Shown here piece after piece: positions 18,820 to 27,310 of a DNA stretch of 64,000 bases (the stretch's first letter is position 1; the number at the start of each line of letters is the position of its first letter). Origin of the DNA: CAVYPR01 sp052145775 (GTDB lineage: Bacteria; Actinomycetota; Acidimicrobiia; Acidimicrobiales; RAAP-2); NCBI GenBank assembly GCA_052145775.1, contig JBKQNY010000007.1, forward strand, positions 1 to 64,000. Direction: 5' to 3'. The notes beneath the pieces were generated by a model, which worked only from the letters and a program-made list of their open reading frames with translations, did no database searches and was not told the origin of the DNA. Both the position numbers and the translations under genes were made by a program.

Positions 18820-20492
18820 CCACGGTGGCGAACCTGCTGGCCGAGCGGGCCGACGACGACCATCCCGCCGTGCTGGCCGAGACAGGCTCGTGGAGCTGGC
18901 GGGAGGCGGTGGGCGCCGGGGCGCTGCGGGGGGTGGTGGCGGGCCGGCTCCGGCTTCCCGGTCCCTTCCACGTGGGCGTCTTGCTGCCCAACGTCCCCGA
19001 GTACCTCTTCTGGTTGAACGGCGCCGCCTTGGCCGGGGCGGCGGTGGTGGGCATCAACCCCACCCGCCGGGGCGATGCCCTGGCCGCCGACGTCCGGGCC
19101 ACCGGCTGTCAGCTCATCGTGACCGACGAGGAGGGCGCGGGGTTGCTGGCCGGCCTCGACCACGGCGTCGCCGGCGACCGCGTGCTGGTGGTGGGGACCC
19201 CCGCCTACCGCGCCCTGCTCGAGGAGGCCGACGGCGATGGGGCGGCAAGCCGCGCGCTTGTCGAGCGCGCCGGCGACGTCACCGAGGACCAGCTCTTCCT
19301 CCTGCTGTTCACCTCCGGCACCACCGGCACGCCCAAGGCGGTGCGCTGCACCCAGGGACGCCTCGCCGGCATCTCGAGGGTGGCGGCACCCGGCTACGGC
19401 TACCGCCGCGAGAGCGTGTGCTACTGCGCCATGCCCCTCTTCCACGGCAACGCCCTCATGGCCCTGTGGGGCCCGGCTCTCTTCGTCGGGGCCACCATCG
19501 CCGTGCGGCCCCGCTTCAGCGCCTCGGCCTTCCTCGACGACGTTCGCCGTTACCGGGCCACGGTGTTCAACTACGTCGGCAAGGCCATCGCCTACATCCT
19601 GGCCACCCCCGAGCGCCCCGACGACTCGGAGAACACCCTGGTCAGCGGGTTCGGCACCGAGGCCTCGCTGCGCGACCGCTCCCGCTTCTACAAGCGGTTC
19701 GGCTGCGTGCTCCTCGAGGGCTACGGCCAGAGCGAGGGCGGCGCCACCATCCACCCGGCCAAGGGCATGCCCAAGGGCGCCCTCGGCAAGGCCCCGCCCG
19801 GGGTCGACCTGGCCGTCGTCGACCCGGCCACCGGCCAAGAATGCCCGTCGGCCGTCTTCGACGCCGAGGGGAGGCTCCGCAACGCCGGCCAGGCCACGGG
19901 GGAGATCGTGAACCGCAGCGGCCAGGGGGGCTTCGAGGGCTACTACGGCGCCCCCGAGGCCGAGGCCGAGCGGACCCGTCACGGCTGGTACTGGACCGGC
20001 GACCTCGCCTACCGCGACGCCGACGGCTTCTTCTTCTTCGCCGGGCGGCGCGGCGACTGGCTCCGCGTCGACTCGGAGAACTTCGCCGCCGGCCCGGTCG
20101 AGACGGTGCTCTCGCGCCACCCCGACCTCTCGGTGGTCGCCGTCTACGCCGTGCCGGACACGACCACCGGCGTGGGCGACCAGGTGATGGCCGCCGTCGA
20201 GCTGCGGCCCGGGGCCACCTTCGACCCCGCCGGCTTCGCCCGCTGGCTGGCCGATCAGCCCGACCTCGGCACCAAGTGGGCCCCGCGCTTCGTGCGCCTC
20301 TCGACCGAGCTTCCCCAGACCGCCACCGGGAAGGTGACCAAGGTCGACCTGCGCACCGAGCGGTGGGACACCGCGGACGAGGTCTGGTGGCGGCCCGGCC
20401 CCCTCGACGGAGGCTACCGACCTCTCACCGACGAGGACCGGATGAGGCTGGCGGACGAGCTGGCCAACCAGCGGGGGCCGGCGACCACATGA
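18816..20492 (+). CDS. Fatty-acid/steroid acyl-CoA ligase, FadD17-like
   Basis: 558 aa adenylate-forming enzyme. The AMP signature is FTSGTTGTPKAVRCTQ (about residue 165); YGQSEGG is the A5 motif; WTGDLAYRDADGFFFFAGRR holds the hinge region; TATGKVTK near the end has the catalytic lysine. The phrase MPLFHGNALMALWGPALF and overall layout recall mycobacterial FadD17, a side-chain CoA ligase from the cholesterol regulon; assignment to that subgroup is from memory and not proven. Coupled to the FMN oxidase by a GTGA overlap. Confidence 0.88.
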   Translation: MTTVANLLAERADDDHPAVLAETGSWSWREAVGAGALRGVVAGRLRLPGPFHVGVLLPNVPEYLFWLNGAALAGAAVVGINPTRRGDALAADVRATGCQLIVTDEEGAGLLAGLDHGVAGDRVLVVGTPAYRALLEEADGDGAASRALVERAGDVTEDQLFLLLFTSGTTGTPKAVRCTQGRLAGISRVAAPGYGYRRESVCYCAMPLFHGNALMALWGPALFVGATIAVRPRFSASAFLDDVRRYRATVFNYVGKAIAYILATPERPDDSENTLVSGFGTEASLRDRSRFYKRFGCVLLEGYGQSEGGATIHPAKGMPKGALGKAPPGVDLAVVDPATGQECPSAVFDAEGRLRNAGQATGEIVNRSGQGGFEGYYGAPEAEAERTRHGWYWTGDLAYRDADGFFFFAGRRGDWLRVDSENFAAGPVETVLSRHPDLSVVAVYAVPDTTTGVGDQVMAAVELRPGATFDPAGFARWLADQPDLGTKWAPRFVRLSTELPQTATGKVTKVDLRTERWDTADEVWWRPGPLDGGYRPLTDEDRMRLADELANQRGPATT

Positions 20493-20620
20493 GGCATGAA
20501 AGGAACGAGCTCATCTACGAGCTCCGTCGGCTGTGCATGGAAGACGGGGGATGCGCTGACGATCGCACGTGCATTCAGCGATTGGTGGCACCCCCCAGCT
20601 GCGCCGTGGCTCAGCGTTGA
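20489..20620 (+). CDS. Small Cys-rich protein (43 aa) overlapping the acyl-CoA ligase stop
   Basis: The ATG overlaps the ligase stop as ATGA, so translation could be coupled. The product begins MRHERNELIYELRRLCMEDG and holds four Cys (CMEDGGC, RTC, SC), enough for a metal site. Codon use is less GC-rich than in the ligase, which may mean recent addition or a chance frame. No family recognised. Either a small accessory protein or a spurious reading frame. Confidence 0.4.
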   Translation: MRHERNELIYELRRLCMEDGGCADDRTCIQRLVAPPSCAVAQR

Positions 20621-20683
20621 GGGGCACCCTGTCCACGAGGACGGGTCAACTCCGTGAACAGTGCAGTCAGGGGTCGGGCAACG

Positions 20684-20977
20684 TTACGGACGCCAGACGT
20701 GAATGACGGAAATCTCATCCCGTTCTGGTTCGGGAGGCAGCTCGTCGCCGAATACTTCACCAAGCAGCCCATGGACGACAGGGTGAAGACGTTCCTCAAC
20801 GAACTGGTCCCAGTCGGCTTCTGACTCCCAGACGTCGATGTACTGAAGTCCTCCCTCTGGACGCTCCATGGCAATGTGAGTGATCAGACCCTTCGGGGGC
20901 TCTTTGCCGAGTCCATCGGTGATGCGCCTGCAGAAAGCAGCATCGATGGGGACGTGCTGGGTGAATGCGTACGCCAT
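20684..20977 (-). CDS. Small ferredoxin-fold protein (monooxygenase-like)
   Basis: 97 aa, starting MAYAFTQHVPIDAAFCRRIT, with PPKGLITHIAMERPEGGLQYIDVWESEADWDQF in the middle. This alternation and the WESEADWDQF segment are typical of dimeric alpha/beta-barrel (ABM/EthD-like) small proteins widespread in actinobacteria. GGGAGG precedes the ATG. Function unknown. Its DNA is clearly less GC-rich than the surrounding metabolic genes. Confidence 0.75.
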   Translation of the reverse strand: MAYAFTQHVPIDAAFCRRITDGLGKEPPKGLITHIAMERPEGGLQYIDVWESEADWDQFVEERLHPVVHGLLGEVFGDELPPEPERDEISVIHVWRP

Positions 20978-21215
20978 GGCTGGGCCTCCCGACTTCGTTC
21001 GAATTCTATTTCAATCGCTCATGCTGTCCACGGGTGAAGGTCAGTGGCTCCGTGGATGCACTTCAACCGCCCACAGGAGGCAGCACCGCGAGTCCCTTCC
21101 ACTGTGAGGACGCGCGCGGTTCCGGCAGCATTCGGGGATACACGCCCATGACTTTCGCATCCGGGCCATTGGGGTGGACCGGGGACAGAACGTTGTCATC
21201 GAATACGACATTCGC
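20978..21215. other. Intergenic region without a recognisable gene
   Basis: About 240 bases between two minus-strand genes. Short frames exist on both strands but none has a start signal plus plausible composition. It should hold the promoter of the 97-aa gene and the 3' end of the repeat-protein transcript; I see no strong hairpin-plus-T-tract terminator. Confidence 0.4.
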
Positions 21216-24200
21216 TCAACTCGTCGTCGGCACGGCTCCCACGATATTGGCCACGTGCACTCCCACCCCGGGCAACGACCCGACGAACCCGGCGTCGCCG
21301 AAGGCGAAGATCCCGCCGTCGGCCCCGATCAGCCAGTAGCCGCCTGTGTCCGCGGTGTGGACGATCCCGATGACGGGCTGGGCCGGGGTGACGCCCAAGG
21401 CCGGCAGTGTGCCGAAGCCCCTGGCGTCACCGAAGGGGCGCACCGCGCCGTTCTTGGTCACGATCCAGTACCCGCCCCCATCGGGGGTCCCGGCGATTGC
21501 CGTCACCGGCGAGGAGGTGCCGGTGACAGATCCCAGGGTCTGGGCAGCCCCGAATCCGTAGACGGTGCCGTCGGCGGCCACCAGCCAGTAGCCGTTGCCC
21601 GAGGGGGTGGCCGCGATCCCGATGATGTCGTCGCGGTGCAACCCCATCCCCGGCAAGGAGCCCAGGTAGGTGGCATTCCCGAAGGCGAACACCCCGCCGT
21701 CCTTGCCGACCAGGAAGTAGCCCCCGTCTGTGCCCGTGGGCACGAGGCCGGCGATAGGTTGAGCGGGCTTGACCCCGAGCCCGGGGAGCGAGCCCAGGAA
21801 CGGGGCGTTGCCGAAGGCGAAGACCCCGCCGTCCGATCCAACGAGGAAGTAGCCCTGGCCCGAGGCCGTGGGCACCATGCCCACTACGTCGTTCACCTCC
21901 ACCCCGAGGCCCGGGAGGGACCCGAAGAAGCCGCCCGCGGTCCCCGGCGGGGAGAAGACGAAGACCCCACCGTCGGATCCCACCATGTCGTAGCCGGCGG
22001 TCTTGGCGGTTGGAGGCGGTGGAGACGGGGCCTTTGTTGTCGTCGGTGTAGTGTTCGGCGGCGGGGCCTTGCCGATGGCGAAGATCGTTCCCACCAGCTC
22101 AGCCACGGTCGGGCTCGAGGAACCAGAGAGGTTGGCGGTGCTGCACCCTGTGGCGTTGACGGCGCTCTGGGGCGACACCTTCTGCCAGGCCTGGGCCGCG
22201 GGGATCCACCACGAGAGGGACTGTCCCGACGCTAGGCCACACACGGTGACGGTGACCGCGCTGAAGGAACCGCCGGGGGCAGTGTGGACGTCGAAGTAGG
22301 TTGTCCCGGTCGACAAGGCGGCGACTGGGTCCGACGGATAGGTTGACACGGTGATGGTGCCGGTGCCGCTCGTGGAAGCCGAGACGGTGACCGGCGGTTT
22401 CTGCGTCGAAGCCGACGGATTGGTCCCCGACGCGCTCTTTGTCCCTTGCGGCGCCACCGAAGTCGGTACCACGGGGTTCGAGAATGTCGACGGTGTGCTT
22501 GTGCCGTCGGCGTTGTGCGCCTTCACGGTGAAGCTGTAGGCCGTCCCGTTCCTGAGTCCGGTCACTGTGCAGGTGAGGGCGCCTATGGTGGTGCAGGTCT
22601 TCTTTGTCGGTGTGGAGGTCACGGTGTACTTGGTGACCGGGCTGCCACCTGTTGTCGTCGGTGCGCTCCAGGTGACATTGGCCTTGGCGTCGCCGGCGGT
22701 GGCCGTGGGCTTCCCCGGCTTCCCGGGCGCCGTGACCTCCGTCCCTGTGGACGCGGGGAACACAGTCACCGACTGGCGATAAGTGTCCGTGACCCAGACG
22801 TGGGTACCATCCGAGGAGACAGCCGTGGGATCGTCGAAGCCGTAACGTGTCGCTGTAAGCACCTGCACCTGCTCGCCGGTCGACGCGTCCAGCTCGGTCA
22901 CGGTGTTGTTGCCCGTGTTGGCGACCCAGACGTGTGTCCCATCGGAACTCAGATCGCTGGGGTCGTCGAAGCCATAGCGTGTCGCTGTAAGCACCTGCAC
23001 CTGTGCGCCGGTCGACGCGTCCAGCTCGGTCACTGTTGTGTCTGCGACTACTTTTGGATTTTCGTCGTTGATGACCCACACGTGGGTGCCGTCGGAGGAC
23101 ACGGTGGTTGGGTGTTCGAAGCCTGTGATCCTCTGCACCAGCGCGCCCGTCGAGGCGTCCAGCTCGGTCACCGATGTGTAGTTGGTGATCCACACGTGGG
23201 TGCCGTCGGAGGACACATCACGGATGTCGTCGAAGCCGTATGTCGAACCCTTGAGCACCTGCACGAGCGCGCCCGTCGCGGCGTCCAGCTCGGTCACGCT
23301 AGAACCGTTGGCGACCCACACGTGGGTGCCGTCGGAGGATAGTGCGTGAGGGTAGGAAAAACCGAACGTCGACCCCTTGAGCACCTGCACCAGCGCTCCG
23401 GTCGAGGCGTCCAGTTCGGTCACGGTTGTGTTGTCGGCGTTGGCCACCCACACGTGGGTGCCGTCGGAGGACACGGCCATGGGATCGTCAAAGCCGTATG
23501 TGGACGCAGATAGCACCTTCACCAGAGCCCCGGTCGACGCGTTCAGCTCGGTCACCGTTGTGTCGCGCGAGTTGATGACCCACACGTCGGTGCCGTCCGA
23601 GGACACGGCGTCGGGGGTGGAGAAGCCATATGTCGAGCCCTTGAGCACCTGGACGAGACTCCCGGTCGAGGCCTCCATTTCGGTCACGCTGGTTCCACCC
23701 CAGTTGGGGACCCATACGTGGGTGCCATCGGAGACCACGCCATAGGGGTGGTCGAAGCCGTATGTCGACCCCTTGATCACCTGCACGAGCGCCCCGGTCG
23801 AGGCGTCCAGCTCGGTCACGCTGCCGGTCACACCGGTGCCTGGGACGACGTTGGTAACCCACACATGGGTGCCGTCGGAGGATACGGCGCTGGGGTCGTC
23901 GAAGCCGTATGTCGACCCCTTGAGCACCTGCACCAGCGCCCCGGTCGAGGCGTCCAGCTCGGTCACGCTTGTGCCATCCGAGTTGGTGACCCAAACGCGT
24001 GTACCCACGGCGGACACGGCGTCGGGATAGTCGAAGCCGTATGTGTAGCCCTGGATCCGCTTTACCGTTGTTCCGGTCCACTCGGCCACAGCATTGGTGC
24101 CGGTCATCCAGACAGTTGTGCCGTCGGCGGACACGTCGTACGCGTCGAATGTTGTGATCGGCACCTTGACCACCCTTATCAGCGCCCCTGTCGAGGCGTT

Positions 24201-24680
24201 CAGTTCGGCGAGCGTCTCGCCACCGGCGACCCAGACGTGCGCCCCTTGGCAGGACACGGCGCGGGCGGCGAAACCGTCGGCGGACGCTGTGATCACCCTG
24301 ACCAGCGCCCCGCTCGAGGCGTCCAGCTCCGTGACATGTGTGCCTGTTTCGTTGGTCACCCACACGCTGGTCCCGTTGGTGCACAGACGAAAGGGACGGT
24401 CGAAGCCGTATTGCGAGCCCTCGATGACCCTGACCAGCGCCCCCGTGGAGGCATTCAGTTCGGTCACTGCGTCGTCCCCGGCGTTTGCGACCCATACGGC
24501 TGTGCCGTCGGAGTCCACTCCGTAGGGGACGTTGAATCCCCAGCCCAGGACTTTCGGTCCCATCAACGCCCCCGGCGCAGGACTTGCCGACGCCGTCCCA
24601 GAAGAGACCGGAAACGCCATGGCGCCGACCGTCGCCAGTGGTAACAGGAGAAGCCAGAAGCTGGGCCGCCTGATGCTCAC
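21216..24680 (-). CDS. Large secreted multi-propeller protein (14 YVTN-like blades, Fn3, 6 GYWLV repeats)
   Basis: 1154 aa. A signal peptide (hydrophobic LLLLPLATVGAMAF, cleavage near TASA) is followed by about 14 repeats of roughly 43-46 residues with the core SSDGTHVWVAN...VTELDASTGALVQVLKGSTYGFDDP, enough for two seven-bladed propellers. Next are a fibronectin type III domain (KPTATAGDAKANVTWSAP), a Ser/Thr-rich stretch, a Pro/Thr linker, and six repeats of about 44 residues with GGYWLVGSDGGVFAFGDA and FLGSLPGLGV. There is no membrane anchor or sorting signal. The last repeat type is common in secreted Acidimicrobiia proteins. GTG 24680 was chosen since GGAGG sits 8 bases upstream. DNA repeats are strong and GC content looks lower. 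Role unknown: adhesion, matrix binding or an extracellular sensor. Confidence 0.88.
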   Translation of the reverse strand: MSIRRPSFWLLLLPLATVGAMAFPVSSGTASASPAPGALMGPKVLGWGFNVPYGVDSDGTAVWVANAGDDAVTELNASTGALVRVIEGSQYGFDRPFRLCTNGTSVWVTNETGTHVTELDASSGALVRVITASADGFAARAVSCQGAHVWVAGGETLAELNASTGALIRVVKVPITTFDAYDVSADGTTVWMTGTNAVAEWTGTTVKRIQGYTYGFDYPDAVSAVGTRVWVTNSDGTSVTELDASTGALVQVLKGSTYGFDDPSAVSSDGTHVWVTNVVPGTGVTGSVTELDASTGALVQVIKGSTYGFDHPYGVVSDGTHVWVPNWGGTSVTEMEASTGSLVQVLKGSTYGFSTPDAVSSDGTDVWVINSRDTTVTELNASTGALVKVLSASTYGFDDPMAVSSDGTHVWVANADNTTVTELDASTGALVQVLKGSTFGFSYPHALSSDGTHVWVANGSSVTELDAATGALVQVLKGSTYGFDDIRDVSSDGTHVWITNYTSVTELDASTGALVQRITGFEHPTTVSSDGTHVWVINDENPKVVADTTVTELDASTGAQVQVLTATRYGFDDPSDLSSDGTHVWVANTGNNTVTELDASTGEQVQVLTATRYGFDDPTAVSSDGTHVWVTDTYRQSVTVFPASTGTEVTAPGKPGKPTATAGDAKANVTWSAPTTTGGSPVTKYTVTSTPTKKTCTTIGALTCTVTGLRNGTAYSFTVKAHNADGTSTPSTFSNPVVPTSVAPQGTKSASGTNPSASTQKPPVTVSASTSGTGTITVSTYPSDPVAALSTGTTYFDVHTAPGGSFSAVTVTVCGLASGQSLSWWIPAAQAWQKVSPQSAVNATGCSTANLSGSSSPTVAELVGTIFAIGKAPPPNTTPTTTKAPSPPPPTAKTAGYDMVGSDGGVFVFSPPGTAGGFFGSLPGLGVEVNDVVGMVPTASGQGYFLVGSDGGVFAFGNAPFLGSLPGLGVKPAQPIAGLVPTGTDGGYFLVGKDGGVFAFGNATYLGSLPGMGLHRDDIIGIAATPSGNGYWLVAADGTVYGFGAAQTLGSVTGTSSPVTAIAGTPDGGGYWIVTKNGAVRPFGDARGFGTLPALGVTPAQPVIGIVHTADTGGYWLIGADGGIFAFGDAGFVGSLPGVGVHVANIVGAVPTTS
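22740..24560 (-). repeat. About 14 tandem propeller repeats, ~130 bp per unit
   Basis: On the plus strand the phrases GTCCAGCTCGGTCAC and CACGTGGGTGCCGTCGGAGG return about every 130 bases with few changes. The best-conserved units lie between about 22,830 and 24,000. Such conservation at DNA level suggests recent duplication or gene conversion. Confidence 0.85.
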
Positions 24681-24689
24681 CGCACGCAC

Positions 24690-25034
24690 CTCCGCCTCTC
24701 GCCCAAGGATCCCGGTCTTCCAAAAGCGTTACCGGGATCAGAATTTTGCAAGAGCGTACGCGTTCGAAGCCATCGGCGACCGGTCGCTCCTGGATGCCCC
24801 CTGCCACGCATAGTCGGGGTCAGCCCTGAGCGTGGCATAGGTGCCGGTCGGAGCGCAGGCCACGATCGCGAACACTTGCGTGAGTGGGTCACCAGACCCC
24901 GCCCAAACCCGAGGTGCTGGTTTCATCGGTTCACTGACGGCGAGGACGCGCTCAATTGCCGGACACTGGGTCGGGGCGGCATCCAGCCGGGAAGTGGTCG
25001 ATCCCGTGGATCCGACGCGTGCGACGATGGGCCC
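24690..25034. other. Intergenic region upstream of the repeat protein
   Basis: About 345 bases between divergent genes. Besides the leader hairpin and its -10 hexamer it holds a 62-codon minus frame (24738-24926) starting MKPAPRVWAGSGDPLTQ, whose stop abuts the hairpin. Its composition is protein-like but I recognise nothing, and it may be a remnant. No RNA gene seen. Confidence 0.4.
24708..24739 (-). promoter_or_regulatory. Hairpin in the 5' leader of the repeat-protein gene
   Basis: Perfect 9-base arms (GATCCCGGT at 24708-24716, ACCGGGATC at 24731-24739) with a 14-base loop. A TACGCT hexamer on the minus strand (24753-24758) could be the -10; the transcript would then begin about 24745, placing the hairpin in a leader of about 65 bases ahead of the GGAGG. 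It may modulate translation or mark an operator; it could alternatively end transcription from upstream, but no T-tract follows. Confidence 0.4.
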
Positions 25035-25433
25035 GTGGCCGGCTCCTCACCGTCGCCTCTGGCCCGCAAGCTTGGCATCGTCGACGGTGCCGTCGTCGTG
25101 CTCCTGGGCCCGCCCCCCGATTTTCAGCTCGACGTGCCGGAGAGTGTCACGGTAAGACGGCAGCTTCGCGGGAGCGCCGACGTGGCCTTCGTGTTCGCCA
25201 CGAGCTCCTCTCACCTGCACCGGCGGTTCGAACGGCTGGCCGCTTCGGTCTTCCCGTCCGGTGGGCTCTGGATCGCCTGGCCGAAGCGGTCGTCGGGCGT
25301 CCCGACCGACGTGACGGACCACGTGGTCCGCCGGCTGGCGATCGAGCACGGCTTGGTCGACAACAAGGTCTGTGCCGTCGACGACACCTGGACGGCCCTG
25401 CGCGTCGTCTGGCGTCGTGAGCATCGGCCGTGA
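25035..25433 (+). CDS. DUF3052-family protein
   Basis: 132 aa. PLARKLGIVDGAVVVLLGPPPDF at the N-terminus, DVAFVFATSSSHLHRRF in the middle, GGLWIAWPKRSSGVPTDVTD and GLVDNKVCAVDDTWTALRVV at the end match the DUF3052 pattern throughout. The family is common in actinobacteria and has no settled role. The GTG at 25035 places the conserved SPLARKLGI correctly. The frame is open upstream, but that part is not protein-like. Confidence 0.85.
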   Translation: MAGSSPSPLARKLGIVDGAVVVLLGPPPDFQLDVPESVTVRRQLRGSADVAFVFATSSSHLHRRFERLAASVFPSGGLWIAWPKRSSGVPTDVTDHVVRRLAIEHGLVDNKVCAVDDTWTALRVVWRREHRP

Positions 25434-25550
25434 GTTCCCGTCGGGCGGGTGGCCGTCGACCACGGTCGGCGGGCGGCCCGGTCACCAGGAAGGTTGCGCC
25501 CTCGACCGCCGGCGCGCCGATCCCGCGGCGACCGGGGCGGTCAGCCTTCG

Positions 25551-26279
25551 TCAGTCGGCACGGCGGGCGATGAACACGAGCTCCCGACCGGGTCGATCTG
25601 GAGCCCCCCGGACGTCGATGACCGCGAAGCCCGCCTCCCCCAGTGAGCTCTCGAACCGAGCGCGGCTTCGGAATCGAAGCGTCGAATCCGAGGTGTACAT
25701 GGCACCGTCGATGCTGAAGAGGTACGTGGAACGGAACGACACGACATCTTGGCGCACGTCGGTCACGTCGACCCAGTACTCGACCGGTCCGACACCCTCG
25801 AGCACGGCCCGCGTGTAGGTCTCCTCGCGGGTCCATCGACGCCACGCCCGGTCCTCGGGCATACGGCTCTCGAAGACCAGGTGGCCGCCGGGCCGCAGCG
25901 CCCGGTGGCAGGCGCTGAGCGTGGCCGTCCACTCGTCGTCGGTAACGAAGACCTGGGCGACGTTCCCGGTCATGGTGGCGAGGTCGACCTGCAGCGCTGG
26001 CAGCGCATCCATGTCGCCGTGCACCCATGTCACTCGCTCGGCACCGCGCTTGCGGCGAGCGACGTCCAACGAGGCGCCAGCGGGGTCCAGGCCGGTCACC
26101 TCCACGCCTCGGCCCGCCAGCATGCAGGCCAACGTCCCGGTGCCGCAGCCGATGTCGAGCACCCGCTCCGCGCCGAAGTCGTCCACGATGGCACGGTAGG
26201 CCTCAAGGTCCGATCGGTCGGGCTCGAGCGGGTCGTAGATCTCGGCGAGGCGAGGGAGCTCAAATTGCGCATCGGCCAC
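25551..26279 (-). CDS. Class I SAM-dependent methyltransferase
   Basis: 242 aa. Motif I is VLDIGCGTGTLACML, followed by VTGLDPAGASLDVARRK (ribose-binding Asp) and ALRPGGHLVFESRMP. The C-terminal half (YLFSIDGAMYTSDSTLRFRS) is a mixed-sheet extension that suggests a small-molecule substrate. The start at GTG 26279 is supported by a TATCGT -10 hexamer (26286-26291) 6 bases upstream, so the mRNA is likely leaderless. Divergent from the alpha/beta hydrolase. Confidence 0.9.
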   Translation of the reverse strand: MADAQFELPRLAEIYDPLEPDRSDLEAYRAIVDDFGAERVLDIGCGTGTLACMLAGRGVEVTGLDPAGASLDVARRKRGAERVTWVHGDMDALPALQVDLATMTGNVAQVFVTDDEWTATLSACHRALRPGGHLVFESRMPEDRAWRRWTREETYTRAVLEGVGPVEYWVDVTDVRQDVVSFRSTYLFSIDGAMYTSDSTLRFRSRARFESSLGEAGFAVIDVRGAPDRPGRELVFIARRAD

Positions 26280-26285
26280 CGCGTG

Positions 26286-26291
26286 ACGATA
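26286..26291 (-). promoter_or_regulatory. -10 element (TATCGT) of the methyltransferase gene, leaderless
   Basis: On the minus strand TATCGT ends 6 bases before the GTG at 26279. Confidence 0.5.
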
Positions 26292-26346
26292 CGGGATCAC
26301 GTCGGCCTGGCAGCATGGCCTGAGCCCCCGACCGAGGAGTGAGGAG

Positions 26347-27156
26347 ATGTCGCCACCGACGGGCCACACGCTGGATGTCCCCGGGGCGCGTCTGTACTTC
26401 GAGGTGCAGGGCTCGGGTCCCGCGCTCATGCTGGTCGGCCACCCGATGGGCATCTCGGGGTTCGCCTCGATCGCGCCATTTCTCGCCGAGGCCTACACCG
26501 TCGTCACCTACGACCCGCGAGGGTTCGCCCGCAGCACGATCGACGACCCCGACCAGGACGCCGACCCGGACCTGCTGGCCGACGACGCACGCTGCGTCCT
26601 CGATGCGGTCGGCACGGTGCCCGCGCGGGTCTTCGGCAGCAGCGGGGGTGCGGTCACGGGCCTGGCGCTGGTCGCCCGCCACCCCGACCACGTTGAAAGC
26701 CTCGTCGCCCACGAGCCGCCGCTCACCCTGCTCCTGCCCGAAGCCGAAGAAGCACGCGCCGGCATGCAGGAGATCTACGACACGTACCGCGACCTCGGCG
26801 TCGGCGCCGCCTGGGAGAAGTTCTCCTCCTTCACCGGCATGGACACCCGCCACCAGGACGACGCCGTCGATGCGCAGCAGCCGTCGGCCGAGGTGATGGC
26901 GACGAGCGGGCGCTTCTTCGGCCATGGCCTCCTGCCCATCGCCCTCTACCAGCCAGACTTCTCCGCCCTCCGGGCGGCGCCGTCCCGGCTCATCGTCGGC
27001 GGGGGATCGTCCTCCAAGGGCGAGTTCCCTCAGCGCACCGCCGTCGCGCTCGCCGAGCGACTGGGCACGCACCTGATCGATTTCCCAGGGGGACACACCG
27101 GCTTCGTCAGCGAGCCGAGGGAATTCGCAGCCGTCCTCCTCCGCACCCTGGCGTAG
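26347..27156 (+). CDS. Alpha/beta hydrolase
   Basis: 269 aa. The oxyanion segment VGHPMGISGFASIAPFL, the YDPRGFARS strand, the nucleophile elbow FGSSGGAV (Ser) and the catalytic His in FPGGHTGF are all present, with an Asp expected in the helical insert region. Substrate is not evident. A GAGGAG lies before the ATG at 26347. It shares a 67-base divergent intergenic region with the methyltransferase. Confidence 0.9.
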   Translation: MSPPTGHTLDVPGARLYFEVQGSGPALMLVGHPMGISGFASIAPFLAEAYTVVTYDPRGFARSTIDDPDQDADPDLLADDARCVLDAVGTVPARVFGSSGGAVTGLALVARHPDHVESLVAHEPPLTLLLPEAEEARAGMQEIYDTYRDLGVGAAWEKFSSFTGMDTRHQDDAVDAQQPSAEVMATSGRFFGHGLLPIALYQPDFSALRAAPSRLIVGGGSSSKGEFPQRTAVALAERLGTHLIDFPGGHTGFVSEPREFAAVLLRTLA

Positions 27157-27276
27157 CCCACCAAGGCTCGCGCCCGCATTGCAGCCCGCATCGCATCGGG
27201 TAGGCGGGTGAGCAGACCTCGTTCCCTTTTGGAAGGGCGCGGTCGCGGGCGCCGCAGCCTCGCACACCTCCGGGAC

Positions 27277-27310
27277 GAGCCCGGGAGTCAGTAGAGCCCG
27301 GGAGTCAGTC
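27277..27310. repeat. 17-bp tandem duplication at the 3' end of an acyl-CoA dehydrogenase gene
   Basis: The unit GAGCCCGGGAGTCAGTA (27277-27293) is repeated at 27294-27310 with one change. The second copy holds the TGA stop of the minus-strand dehydrogenase, so the duplication created a spare stop just downstream. Confidence 0.8.

Noticed and set aside
20510..20545. Repeated GAGCTC around ATCTAC as a regulatory site
   Set aside because: It lies within the small frame and encodes a plausible helix; two copies of a 6-base palindrome are weak evidence.
20978..21215. Short plus-strand frames in this gap
   Set aside because: They overlap the 97-aa gene or lack start signals and protein-like composition.
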